This document shows positions 40,650 to 48,555 of a stretch of 64,000 bases of DNA, piece after piece. Position 1 is the first letter of the stretch. Each line of letters opens with the position of its first letter. Below the pieces are notes generated by a model. That model was not told where the DNA came from and ran no database searches. It saw nothing but the letters and a program-made list of their open reading frames with translations. A program made the position numbers and the translations under genes. Origin of the DNA: Methylophilaceae bacterium (GTDB lineage Bacteria; Pseudomonadota; Gammaproteobacteria; Burkholderiales; Methylophilaceae); the NCBI GenBank assembly GCA_028342535.1, contig JAOLWQ010000001.1, positions 62,001 through 126,000 on the forward strand. The letters are read 5' to 3'.

Positions 40650-40674
40650 CTATTTGCAAAATTGTTTGCAATAG
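40650..40674 (+). promoter_or_regulatory. Inverted repeat upstream of pqqA
   Basis: CTATTTGCAAA (40650-40660) faces TTTGCAATAG (40665-40674), an imperfect palindrome with a four-base centre just upstream of the pqqA ribosome-binding site and overlapping a TAGAAT -10-like hexamer (40672-40677). It could be an operator or the promoter zone of pqqA. No good -35 is visible. Confidence 0.35.
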
Positions 40675-40700
40675 AATTTAGAAAACAAGGAGATTACATT

Positions 40701-40772
40701 ATGTGGACAACACCAGCTGCAACAGAAATGCGTTTTGGTTTTGAAGTAACAATGTACGTAATGAACAAGTAA
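40701..40772 (+). CDS. pqqA: PQQ precursor peptide PqqA
   Basis: The 23-residue peptide MWTTPAATEMRFGFEVTMYV (then MNK) carries the conserved E15 and Y19 (ExxxY), which are cross-linked by PqqE and give rise to pyrroloquinoline quinone. AAGGAG (40687-40692) lies eight bases before the ATG. A strong terminator follows 15 bases after the stop, so pqqA is a separate short transcript. No pqqB-E gene is in the window. Free-standing pqqA suits the need for far more peptide than enzymes. PQQ is used by dehydrogenases such as the one at 61875-63617. Confidence 0.95.
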   Translation: MWTTPAATEMRFGFEVTMYVMNK

Positions 40773-40787
40773 TTGTTTATTTAAACC

Positions 40788-40823
40788 ATATAAAAAAGGG
40801 AGCTGATGCTCCCTTTTTTATAT
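40788..40823 (+). terminator. Intrinsic terminator of pqqA
   Basis: A 16-bp perfect stem, ATATAAAAAAGGGAGC (40788-40803) and GCTCCCTTTTTTATAT (40808-40823), with loop TGAT. It separates pqqA from the FkbM gene. Confidence 0.93.
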
Positions 40824-40862
40824 GTTACAATTTTTTATTGTATTAGAGATTTAGAAAATTGT

Positions 40863-41633
40863 ATGAATATAGGTTTAGAAGAATATCAAAAATTAAATCC
40901 AAAGTGCGCACTGGAATTCAAAGGAAAAAAATTATCTTTTCAAACGCCAAATCTTTTAACAAAGTGGAGAGTAGATACTTTATTTACGAAAGAACCAGGT
41001 ACGATTGAATGGCTAGACAAAATAGGTCCCAAAGAGATTTTATTGGATGTAGGGGCGAATGTAGGTATGTACACAATTTATGCTGCTGTAGTAAGAGAAG
41101 CAACAGTTTATGCTTTGGAGCCAGAGGCGCAAAATTATTCACTTTTAAATAAGAACATAAGGCTTAATCAAATAGATAGCACCGTCGGTGCTTATTGTAT
41201 TGGACTTTCAAATGTAGATAGTTTTGATTACCTTTTTATGGGGAATATGGATGCCGGAGATGGAAATCATGCGGTAGGCGAACCTTTAAATTTTGAGCTT
41301 CAATCATTTTCAGAAAATATAGGGTTTGCTCAAGGGTGCATAACATTTAAGCTCGATACTTTAGTAGAGACTAACAAATTACCAATACCAGATTATATTA
41401 AAATTGATGTTGATGGATTTGAGCATAAAGTAATTGAGGGTGCAAAAGAAACACTTAAAAATAAAAAGATTAAATCAGTAATAATAGAATTAAACCCGCA
41501 TTTGCCAGAACATATGGGGTCAGTAAAAATTTTAGAAAATCTAGGCTTTCAATTTTCGCAAGACCAAGTAGAAAAAGCTTCTAGAAAGGAAGGGCCTATG
41601 AAGGGAATGAGTGAATATGTTTTTAGACGCTGA
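40863..41633 (+). CDS. FkbM-family methyltransferase
   Basis: A 256-residue S-adenosylmethionine-dependent methyltransferase. Motif I is LLDVGANVGMYTIYAA, followed by the acidic motif YALEPEAQNYSLLNKNI, then IKIDVDGFEHKVIEGA and SVIIELNPHLPEHM, typical of FkbM enzymes that O-methylate sugars or natural products. The start is taken at ATG 40863, because the alternative at 40806 lies in the terminator stem. Its end overlaps the second oxygenase gene by 17 bases, so the two are probably expressed together. Confidence 0.85.
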   Translation: MNIGLEEYQKLNPKCALEFKGKKLSFQTPNLLTKWRVDTLFTKEPGTIEWLDKIGPKEILLDVGANVGMYTIYAAVVREATVYALEPEAQNYSLLNKNIRLNQIDSTVGAYCIGLSNVDSFDYLFMGNMDAGDGNHAVGEPLNFELQSFSENIGFAQGCITFKLDTLVETNKLPIPDYIKIDVDGFEHKVIEGAKETLKNKKIKSVIIELNPHLPEHMGSVKILENLGFQFSQDQVEKASRKEGPMKGMSEYVFRR

Positions 41634-42435
41634 ATTACATGCTGCTTATAGAATTGGAAATGCCCCTATTTTAAACTTTCCATTTCCACACTTTTATGTT
41701 GAAAATATTTTCCCTGATGATTTTTATTCTATGATTCAAAAAAATCTTCCTGCAATAAATGAAATGGTATCTATGGCAGATCATGACACTAATAATTGGG
41801 GGTTGGCTAGTTATAAAGATAGGTTTGTTTTAGATTTTGCTAGAGAAGATTTAATGAAAAAAGTTGAAAAGGATAAAAAAGAATTTCTAGATTCTCTTGG
41901 AAAAATTTTTACCCAAAGTAATTTTAGTAATCTTCTTCAAGCTAAATTTAAAAGATTTCTTGATATGCGATTTCAATATTTAGATAATGTTTCATTTAAA
42001 CATGATTTAAAACTTGTTAATGATAAGCAGAATTATGCATTAGGTCCTCATACAGATAAACCTAGTAAGGTTATCAGTGTGTTATTTTATCTTCCTAAAG
42101 ATTTGACTCATCAAGGAACCGGTACATCAATTTATATCCCAAAAGACCCAAATTCATTAGATAAGGAATTACCAGATAAGCATTACCCTCGTGACGATTT
42201 TCATAAGATTATGACAATGCCATTTGTTCCGAATTCAGCTTTCTGTTTTATTAAAACTAATAATTCATATCATGGCGTAGAAAAGTTAGAGGTGAAAGAG
42301 ACAGATCGATGGTCACTTCAATATAATTTGTATCTTACTGATGTGAGTTTAGAAGAAGAAAGAATCGCAAAAAATAAACACCAAAAAGAGAATAGTTCTG
42401 TTCCTGAGACTCCCCAATCAAAATTTAGTATCTAA
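41617..42435 (+). CDS. 2-oxoglutarate/Fe(II)-dependent oxygenase (copy 2)
   Basis: A 272-residue paralogue of the oxygenase at 39795-40568. It has the same triad H145/D147 (LGPHTDKPSK), H219 (YHGV) and R231 (TDRW). It begins MFLDAELHAAYRIGN, which aligns with the start of copy 1 and supports ATG 41617 over ATG 41611. The start lies inside the FkbM gene. A 103-base segment (42211-42313) is nearly identical to 40392-40494 of copy 1, although the rest has diverged. The C-terminus is a longer charged tail. The substrate is unknown. Confidence 0.75.
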   Translation: MFLDAELHAAYRIGNAPILNFPFPHFYVENIFPDDFYSMIQKNLPAINEMVSMADHDTNNWGLASYKDRFVLDFAREDLMKKVEKDKKEFLDSLGKIFTQSNFSNLLQAKFKRFLDMRFQYLDNVSFKHDLKLVNDKQNYALGPHTDKPSKVISVLFYLPKDLTHQGTGTSIYIPKDPNSLDKELPDKHYPRDDFHKIMTMPFVPNSAFCFIKTNNSYHGVEKLEVKETDRWSLQYNLYLTDVSLEEERIAKNKHQKENSSVPETPQSKFSI

Positions 42436-42451
42436 TATTAAATTTTTTAGT

Positions 42452-43705
42452 TCATTTCTGAAGCTGAGGGAATGGAAAATTTTTAGGGAGCATGACCCAC
42501 ATCTTGCCTGATTGTTTCATTGATCCAGCTCTAGATCCGGCAATTTTTCCTTGTCCCCAATAAAAATCAGCTCTCACTCCTCCATTAATTGCCCCTCCTG
42601 TATCCTGAGCTATCATTAATTTATTTAATGTAATTTTTGAATTAGGTTCGGTGGTTGTTAAAAATATAGGAGCACCTAAAGGGATAAACTTTCGATCAAT
42701 AGCTACAGATCGTTCAGCAGAGATTGGAACACCTAGTGCGCCAATTGGACCAGGTAGGCCTTGAGGAAGCTCTCTAAAGAAGACAGTGCTTGGGTTAGCA
42801 TTTAAGAATCTTTGAAGCTTACTTTTATTTTTTTTTGCCCAAGCTTTGATGCTTTGCATAGATACTTTATGTCTTTTTAACTCACCTTGTCTAATTAGAG
42901 CTAAACCCATGGAGCGATACGGGTGCCCGTTTTGGTCAGCATAGCCAACTTGTGTCGTTGAGCCATCCTCAAATTTAATTACTCCAGAACCTTGAATTTC
43001 TAGAAAAAAGGATTCGACAGGATTTTGGACCCACAGTAATTCATTTCCCTGAAGGGGATATTCTTTTTTACCTATTTCTTCACGTGTGAAGTATGGAATT
43101 AATTTATTTCCTTCCACCCGACCTCTTAATCTTTTATATTTTAATTCTGGATAGATTTCGCTAAGATTGACTGTAATTAGATCAAGAGGTGGAGCGTAGA
43201 GTGGTATTTTATATTTTTTTGTTTCTTTTCGACTTCCTCTTAATATGGGCTGATAGTACCCTGTAATTAATCCTTCATTTGAGCCATCTTCATTTTTAGC
43301 TCTATAAAGATCAAAATTCATATGTAAATATTCTATGACTTCTATATTTGATGGAGAAGACAAATTATTTGCAGCTTCGCAGCTTTTTCTCCATTCATCT
43401 TTTTTGATTAGCTCTTCGCATCCATAAATCCATGCCGGCCAAGCTTGTTTGACTTTATCTTGTAACAACTTTTGGTCAATTTCTTTCCAATTAGTTTTAG
43501 TCAATAAACCATATTGAGGAGTTTTATTCTTTGATATATTAATGGCTATTTTATTTTGTTGTTTTTTTAATTTAGCAAGCTCTGCCTCTAAGTCTGCCAT
43601 GACTTTCTTTTCTGAGTCACAATTACACGAACTCGTAACGTTTAATTGACCACAGCTCACTTGAAGCATAAACAGTAAAATTAATGGAAAATATCTTGTT
43701 TTCAA
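42452..43705 (-). CDS. mltA: Membrane-bound lytic murein transglycosylase A
   Basis: The 417-residue lipoprotein cleaves peptidoglycan to 1,6-anhydromuropeptides. Its signal ends with the lipobox LQVSC near residue 18. The MltA barrel carries GLITGYYQPILRGSRK, ELLWVQNPVESFFLEIQGSG and the 3D domain IAQDTGGAINGGVRADFYWG with the catalytic aspartate region. Its start overlaps the apaG stop by four bases. Confidence 0.95.
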   Translation of the reverse strand: MKTRYFPLILLFMLQVSCGQLNVTSSCNCDSEKKVMADLEAELAKLKKQQNKIAINISKNKTPQYGLLTKTNWKEIDQKLLQDKVKQAWPAWIYGCEELIKKDEWRKSCEAANNLSSPSNIEVIEYLHMNFDLYRAKNEDGSNEGLITGYYQPILRGSRKETKKYKIPLYAPPLDLITVNLSEIYPELKYKRLRGRVEGNKLIPYFTREEIGKKEYPLQGNELLWVQNPVESFFLEIQGSGVIKFEDGSTTQVGYADQNGHPYRSMGLALIRQGELKRHKVSMQSIKAWAKKNKSKLQRFLNANPSTVFFRELPQGLPGPIGALGVPISAERSVAIDRKFIPLGAPIFLTTTEPNSKITLNKLMIAQDTGGAINGGVRADFYWGQGKIAGSRAGSMKQSGKMWVMLPKNFPFPQLQK

Positions 43706-44097
43706 TGGAGTATCCTCGGCATATTTAATTCAAATTTAGGAATTTTTGCATCAAAGCTTATTCCTTCCTCAGTTACCATATGATATGTACCCAACATATT
43801 TCCTAAAGGGGTATCAATTTCAGTGCCACTAGAATAGGAAAATATTTCTCCTGGTTGGATAGTGGGCTGTTCTCCAACCACCCCCTCACCTTTAACTTCA
43901 AATTTTTCATCATGTGCATTATTTATAATCCAATGACGAGAAATAAGTTGGACTGATTGAGTACCATGGTTCTCAATTGTTACTGTGTAAGAAAAAAAAT
44001 ATTTATTTGCACTAATAAATGACCGTTCTTCAATAAATTCGGTTTGTACCGAAATGAGAACTTTAAATTCTAGTTCTGAGGTAAGTTTTTTTTCCAT
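43702..44097 (-). CDS. apaG: ApaG domain protein
   Basis: A 131-residue protein of the ApaG family, a fibronectin-III-like beta sandwich: YFFSYTVTIENHGTQSVQLI, SRHWIINNAHD, VVGEQPTIQPGEIFSYSSGT and GTYHMV. ApaG is linked to cobalt/magnesium tolerance and binds pyrophosphate-containing nucleotides; its exact role is unclear. It sits between thiG (the thiG stop abuts its ATG) and mltA. Confidence 0.93.
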   Translation of the reverse strand: MEKKLTSELEFKVLISVQTEFIEERSFISANKYFFSYTVTIENHGTQSVQLISRHWIINNAHDEKFEVKGEGVVGEQPTIQPGEIFSYSSGTEIDTPLGNMLGTYHMVTEEGISFDAKIPKFELNMPRILH

Positions 44098-44898
44098 TTA
44101 TTTAATTAATCCTTCGACTGGGGAGCTCGGCGATGCACTATAAAGTTTTTTATTCATTCTTCCAGCAAGAAAAGCCTCTCTTCCTGATTCAATTGCCTTC
44201 TTCATAGCTGAAGCCATTAAGATTGGATTATCAGCCAAAGCAATTGCTGTATTCATTAGAACTCCGTCACACCCAAGCTCCATAGCAATACTAGCATCTG
44301 AAGCAGTTCCTACACCAGCATCTACAATCACAGGAACATTTGATTTATCAATAATTATTTCTAGGTTCCAAGGATTTAGAATCCCCATACCTGAACCAAT
44401 GAGTGAAGCTAGTGGCATAATTGCGCAACAACCAATATCTTCTAATTGTTTTGCTATTATGGGATCATCAGAAGTATAAACCATGACATCAAATCCATCT
44501 TTTACGAGAATTTTTGCAGCATTGATTGTTTCAACAACATTTGGGAAAAGGGTGTCTGGATCGCCTAATACTTCTAATTTTACTAAGTTATGCCCATCTA
44601 ATAGCTCTCTAGCTAGGCGTAAAGTTCTGACCGCTTCATCAGAAGAGAAACAGCCAGCAGTATTTGGCAGATAGGTAAATTCTTTTGGGGGAAGAAACTC
44701 AAGTAAAGAAGGTTCATCTGGAGATTGTCCAAGGTTAATTCTTCTAATAGCCATTGTTACAATATTTGATTCACTTGAATCAATAGCAGCCCTCGTTTCC
44801 TCAAAATTATTATATTTACCTGTCCCTATTAGCAATCTAGATTGAAAAGAGCGACCTGCAATAATTAAATCATCATTTTTATTTAAATTTTTATCCAC
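44098..44898 (-). CDS. thiG: Thiazole synthase
   Basis: ThiG builds the thiazole phosphate of thiamine from deoxyxylulose phosphate, dehydroglycine and ThiS thiocarboxylate. The 266-residue TIM-barrel protein has [20 protein letters not shown], the Schiff-base lysine region [30 protein letters not shown] and a C-terminal [10 protein letters not shown]. It overlaps thiS by eight bases. Confidence 0.96.
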   Translation of the reverse strand: MDKNLNKNDDLIIAGRSFQSRLLIGTGKYNNFEETRAAIDSSESNIVTMAIRRINLGQSPDEPSLLEFLPPKEFTYLPNTAGCFSSDEAVRTLRLARELLDGHNLVKLEVLGDPDTLFPNVVETINAAKILVKDGFDVMVYTSDDPIIAKQLEDIGCCAIMPLASLIGSGMGILNPWNLEIIIDKSNVPVIVDAGVGTASDASIAMELGCDGVLMNTAIALADNPILMASAMKKAIESGREAFLAGRMNKKLYSASPSSPVEGLIK

Positions 44899-45094
44899 CG
44901 CCTACTGCCCCTATAATTTCTATTTTGTCACCATCGTTAAAATAAATACCATTTAAATAATTTTTAGAAATTATTTCCCCATTTTTTTCAATTGCAAAAC
45001 GTTTGCCATTTAGATTGAGCTTAGTTATCAATTCCTCAGCCGTAATTTTTTTACCTTTAAACTCCTGAATATTTCCATTTATGTTTATTCTCAT
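44891..45094 (-). CDS. thiS: Sulfur carrier protein ThiS
   Basis: A 67-residue ubiquitin-fold protein ending in the required Gly-Gly (IIGAVGGG), which is adenylated and thiocarboxylated to donate sulfur to ThiG. It is followed directly by thiG with an overlap. No TPP riboswitch was seen upstream. Confidence 0.93.
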   Translation of the reverse strand: MRININGNIQEFKGKKITAEELITKLNLNGKRFAIEKNGEIISKNYLNGIYFNDGDKIEIIGAVGGG

Positions 45095-45234
45095 ATTGCA
45101 ATGAACCCAATAATAAATTTAAATATAACCTATTTTCTTTTTTATTAAATTAAATTGAATTTTTATATCAATTTTGTATCAATTTAATAATGGGACAAAA
45201 TCCCTATTTAATTAATTTCCCAAAAGGAATAAAA

Positions 45235-45387
45235 ATGCTTAATACTTTAAAGAACATTAAAAATACCAATGCTGATAAAAATAAACTTAATAGTGTAAAG
45301 CCCTTAATAAAGAACAAAGCCCAAAGTAAATTAAACCACAAAATAGAATTCCATCGCTCTCTAGAAGCATTTTCAGATTGTATTTAA
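45235..45387 (+). CDS. Small basic protein (50 aa), unknown function
   Basis: From ATG 45235, preceded by AAAAGGAAT, a 50-residue Lys/Asn-rich protein starting MLNTLKNIKNTNADKNKLNS and ending with the more structured RSLEAFSDCI. An in-frame ATG at 45190 would add 15 residues but has no ribosome-binding site. It lies between divergent thiS and convergent dienelactone hydrolase. The family is not recognised; composition alone could be chance in A-rich DNA. Confidence 0.4.
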   Translation: MLNTLKNIKNTNADKNKLNSVKPLIKNKAQSKLNHKIEFHRSLEAFSDCI

Positions 45388-46125
45388 TTATAATAAGGTT
45401 CTTGAAAACATTCTAAAAGATAGTTGATAACATAGCATTGCTAACTCTGGGTCATATCTTTCGCCTTCATCCCTCATGAAAGCATGTTGTGCATTAAATT
45501 CATGCCAACTAAACAAAATATTAGTTTCCATTAATTTTTGATGTATTTGATTTCTAGCATCAGTTGGAATATGGGTATCTTGTTTCCCCCAAATCATTAA
45601 TAATTCCCCTTTAATATCTGATAAGCGCTCCATACTATGCTGATTAGGCTTATTAGGAATAGTATTAGTATGTAAATCAGTTGCGTAGAAACAAGCAGTA
45701 GACTTAACTTCAGGGTTCAACGATGCACGAAAAGCTAAATGACCACCAATACAAAAACCCATTGCACCAATATTATTAGTTGACCAGTTTTGTTGTTTTA
45801 CCCAATCAATCATTGCTTGATTGTCAGAATCATAAGCTTGTACATCTTTAGATTCTTTGTCAGAGTTTCCTTTTTCTCTGCCAGCATCGTCATATTTCAA
45901 AACTGTACCAATAGGGTTTAATTCATGAAATACTTCTGGAACTAGAACCGCATAACCTTGACTTGCGACTATTTTAGCTGACCTTTCAATTGGGCCTGTT
46001 TGATGAAATATCTCTGAATAAAATAAAATTACAGGGAATTTCCCAGATTTGCTTGGACGATGAATATAAGTCCTCATTTTTCCTGTTGGGGTATCAAGAT
46101 CAATGGACTCGGATTGAATTAACAT
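45388..46125 (-). CDS. Dienelactone hydrolase family protein
   Basis: A 245-residue alpha/beta hydrolase with the DLH triad: nucleophile C125 (MGFCIGGHLAF), D183 (WGKQDTHIP) and H214 (NAQHAFMRDE). It starts IDLDTPTGKMRTYIHRPSKS, as in carboxymethylenebutenolidase-like proteins. The true substrate is unknown; many homologues are general esterases. The stop directly abuts that of the small plus-strand gene. Confidence 0.88.
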   Translation of the reverse strand: MLIQSESIDLDTPTGKMRTYIHRPSKSGKFPVILFYSEIFHQTGPIERSAKIVASQGYAVLVPEVFHELNPIGTVLKYDDAGREKGNSDKESKDVQAYDSDNQAMIDWVKQQNWSTNNIGAMGFCIGGHLAFRASLNPEVKSTACFYATDLHTNTIPNKPNQHSMERLSDIKGELLMIWGKQDTHIPTDARNQIHQKLMETNILFSWHEFNAQHAFMRDEGERYDPELAMLCYQLSFRMFSRTLL

Positions 46126-46192
46126 GTCATACCTTCGATAATTTAAAGGCTTATTCTACTAGATATTTATCAGAACCTAAATGGTCTATTTA

Positions 46193-46393
46193 TTAATAAT
46201 CTGTACTTCTACCTGTAGAATAATTGTTAGGAATATCATTTTGCCACTCACCACATTTTTCGCATTGGTGATCTTGCATGGTTGGACAAAAATGAAGTTG
46301 GGTGCCGTCACAAGATCGACATTTCATAGCTTCTTTCTTTTTATGCAGCTCAACTGCTACCTTTGAACTTCCTAATCCGTATTTGTTGTCCAT
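46193..46393 (-). CDS. Small zinc-ribbon protein (66 aa)
   Basis: A 66-residue protein with four metal-ligand cysteines in two pairs, CRSC near residue 25 and CEKCGEWQND near residue 44, plus an extra cysteine and histidines between them (HFCPTMQDHQ). This is a rubredoxin/zinc-ribbon-like knuckle pair. It lies between the dienelactone hydrolase and MliC-like genes on the same strand. Function unknown. The cysteine spacing is hard to explain by chance. Confidence 0.6.
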   Translation of the reverse strand: MDNKYGLGSSKVAVELHKKKEAMKCRSCDGTQLHFCPTMQDHQCEKCGEWQNDIPNNYSTGRSTDY

Positions 46394-46459
46394 ACCACTC
46401 CCAATGGTTTGGTTAACGTTATACTATTAAGTTACTCCAACTTAATCAATGAATCAACT

Positions 46460-46819
46460 TTAAGTATCATCTTTTCTTTCTATGCATTCACTATATAAAA
46501 TTTCTTTTTCATTTTTAATTTGAGTTTTCTCGTTAGAAAGCTCTAAAGTAGTGATATCGTTAGTATAAATATTTGGAGATTCATCATTTTGGGTGAGCCT
46601 AAACTCTCTATCACGGAGAATAAGCCACACAAACTTTTTCTCATGAAGATAAGATAGAAAAAATACTTTATGTTCAGCACAATTATATTCAACAGAACCT
46701 TCAGGCCGAGAAGTTTTTTCTGAAATATCTTGCAAGAACACATCAGATAGGGGCAATTTATCCATAGAGCATGAATAAGATAGGACCCCAATTAAAAGCA
46801 ATAAGAAGTTCAAGTTCAT
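46460..46819 (-). CDS. MliC-like lipoprotein (putative lysozyme inhibitor)
   Basis: A 119-residue protein with a lipoprotein signal (MNLNFLLLLIGVLSYSCSMD; lipobox cysteine at 17). The mature part resembles MliC, the C-type lysozyme inhibitor: YNCAEHKVFFLSYL, then WLILRDREFRLTQ, NIYTNDITTLEL and a terminal YSEC cysteine. It starts two bases after the stop of the trypsin-like protease gene, so they form an operon. Assignment rests on pattern similarity and is moderate. Confidence 0.6.
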   Translation of the reverse strand: MNLNFLLLLIGVLSYSCSMDKLPLSDVFLQDISEKTSRPEGSVEYNCAEHKVFFLSYLHEKKFVWLILRDREFRLTQNDESPNIYTNDITTLELSNEKTQIKNEKEILYSECIERKDDT

Positions 46820-46821
46820 TA

Positions 46822-47799
46822 TTATTGGCTCATTAGTGAATTATCGAGTTCTAATACCTTAGATTTATAATAACTCATATCATCGCTTTGATTTTCTTTA
46901 ATTGAGATCTTAAGTAAATATAAGTAGGCTAAAGCATGTTTCTTATTCTTTTTAATTACTTTTCTTAGAATGTTCTTGGCAGTAACGAGCTCACCTAATT
47001 GATACAATGCAAATGCGTGATGATACTGTGCTTCGATTTCGTTCGGGGCTTCTTTTAGCCATTCCAAAGTTATTTTTTTAAGCGTCTTCCATGATTCATT
47101 TTGCATAGGACCTATAACTTGCATAAAATATGGTTGATCTATAGGTGGCGCATCCCAGAAAGGTAACTCAGGTTGGGTTGTAATAGCAGTTTCTTTAAAA
47201 TTAATTAATATATCCTTAATTATTTCTACCGGCATACTATAATAAAAAGCTGTATTGCCAGCAGTTTTAAAAGTCGTTATAGCTATTAGCTCTCCCTTAT
47301 AGTTGAAAAGTCCACCACCGCTAGCCCCCATAGCAAACCACGCTGAAGATTGAATTACTTTGAATTGATTAAGTTGATGAATACCTTTTACTCGACCAAA
47401 TGAAGTGTGCGGTTTAACTGTATTACCCCCATAACTTTTACCAAAAACTTTTGTTTCATATTCTAAAGAGTCATTTGAGGAAAGTTTAATTGGTTCAAGT
47501 TCTAGATATTTAAATTTTAAGATACACACATCATTTTTCCAATCTGCAATTATTGCATCTGGAATATAAGTCTTTCCATATTTATTAACATTTATACCTT
47601 GAGCATCAGCTATTACATGACAATTAGTTACAATATGGTCTTTTTTTACTACAACACCAGAACCAACCCCATGGTTACCCTCTTTGTTCGATACATTGAC
47701 TTTAACAACTGATCTATTTATTTTAAATAATAACTCTGGAGCAGGCGTCGATGATACACAGAAAGAAAAGAAGAAAAGAAGAAATAAAGAGTTTTTCAT
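46822..47799 (-). CDS. Secreted trypsin-like serine protease with TPR tail
   Basis: A 325-residue protein with a signal peptide (about 1-18) and a chymotrypsin-fold protease domain. The triad is H61 (VTNCHVIADAQG), D90 (WKNDVCILKF) and S160 (AMGASGGGLFNYKGE). No PDZ domain follows; instead the C-terminus (about 240-320) has TPR-like helices (AQYHHAFALYQLGELVTAKN, KKHALAYLYLLKISI). A periplasmic quality-control or processing role is likely. It is co-transcribed with the MliC-like lipoprotein. Confidence 0.8.
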   Translation of the reverse strand: MKNSLFLLFFFSFCVSSTPAPELLFKINRSVVKVNVSNKEGNHGVGSGVVVKKDHIVTNCHVIADAQGINVNKYGKTYIPDAIIADWKNDVCILKFKYLELEPIKLSSNDSLEYETKVFGKSYGGNTVKPHTSFGRVKGIHQLNQFKVIQSSAWFAMGASGGGLFNYKGELIAITTFKTAGNTAFYYSMPVEIIKDILINFKETAITTQPELPFWDAPPIDQPYFMQVIGPMQNESWKTLKKITLEWLKEAPNEIEAQYHHAFALYQLGELVTAKNILRKVIKKNKKHALAYLYLLKISIKENQSDDMSYYKSKVLELDNSLMSQ

Positions 47800-47865
47800 A
47801 AAACCTATTAGCTTAAATTAAAAGTGCGTAATAGAGTCTAAATTAGAACCTTAGTTCATATTAAA

Positions 47866-48543
47866 CTAACCGCATTTACTTTCGCCACAATTTAAGCAAG
47901 TTAAACATCCATCCATCATGATAGAAGCTTTAACATTACATTTTTTGCATAATTGAGAACCATTAGGAAAGCCAGTATCTAAATCTAAACCATCTGGGTT
48001 ATTTTTAACAAAGCTCGCTTTCTTTTCATCGATTAAACTTTGTTGATGTTCATCAGGCTTTTGTTGTTTTAGCATACCAATATTGATTAAATGTTGTTCA
48101 ACAACTTGTCCTAGTTCAGCAACTAAGCTAGGAACATACCTGCCACCTTTTTTGTAGTAGCCACCATTTGGATCAAAAACACTACCTAATTCTTCAACAA
48201 GAAAAGTTATATCTCCACCTTTCCTAAAGACTGCAGACATAACCCTCGTCAAAGCAACAATCCATTGAAAATGCTCCATATTCTTAGAATTAACAAATAT
48301 TTCAAAAGGTCTTCGATGTTCTTGTTTGGTTCCTTCATTCATTAAAACATCATTGATGGTGATATAAAGAGCATGCTCTGTTACTGGAGTTTTTACTTTA
48401 TAGGTTGAGCCTGTAATTTGATCAGGTCTGCTTAGTGGGTCACCTAACTGAAATACTTTAGCTGGTTGAGCTTCTTCCTCTATTGCCGACTCTTTATCGA
48501 GAACACTATAACCCACAATCTTTTTATTAATTTTTACTGCCAT
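47866..48543 (-). CDS. nrdJb: B12-dependent ribonucleotide reductase, C-terminal subunit NrdJb
   Basis: A 225-residue TSCPD-domain protein (RPFEIFVNSKNMEHFQWIVA, LTRVMSAVFRKGGDI) that in most bacteria is fused to the end of NrdJ. A C-terminal cysteine cluster (CKKCNVKASIMMDGCLTCLN, then CGESKCG) would shuttle electrons to the active site. It starts 12 bases after the stop of the 720-residue catalytic gene. The split matches the NrdJa/NrdJb form known in Pseudomonas aeruginosa. Confidence 0.88.
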   Translation of the reverse strand: MAVKINKKIVGYSVLDKESAIEEEAQPAKVFQLGDPLSRPDQITGSTYKVKTPVTEHALYITINDVLMNEGTKQEHRRPFEIFVNSKNMEHFQWIVALTRVMSAVFRKGGDITFLVEELGSVFDPNGGYYKKGGRYVPSLVAELGQVVEQHLINIGMLKQQKPDEHQQSLIDEKKASFVKNNPDGLDLDTGFPNGSQLCKKCNVKASIMMDGCLTCLNCGESKCG

Positions 48544-48555
48544 TTTTATTAACCC

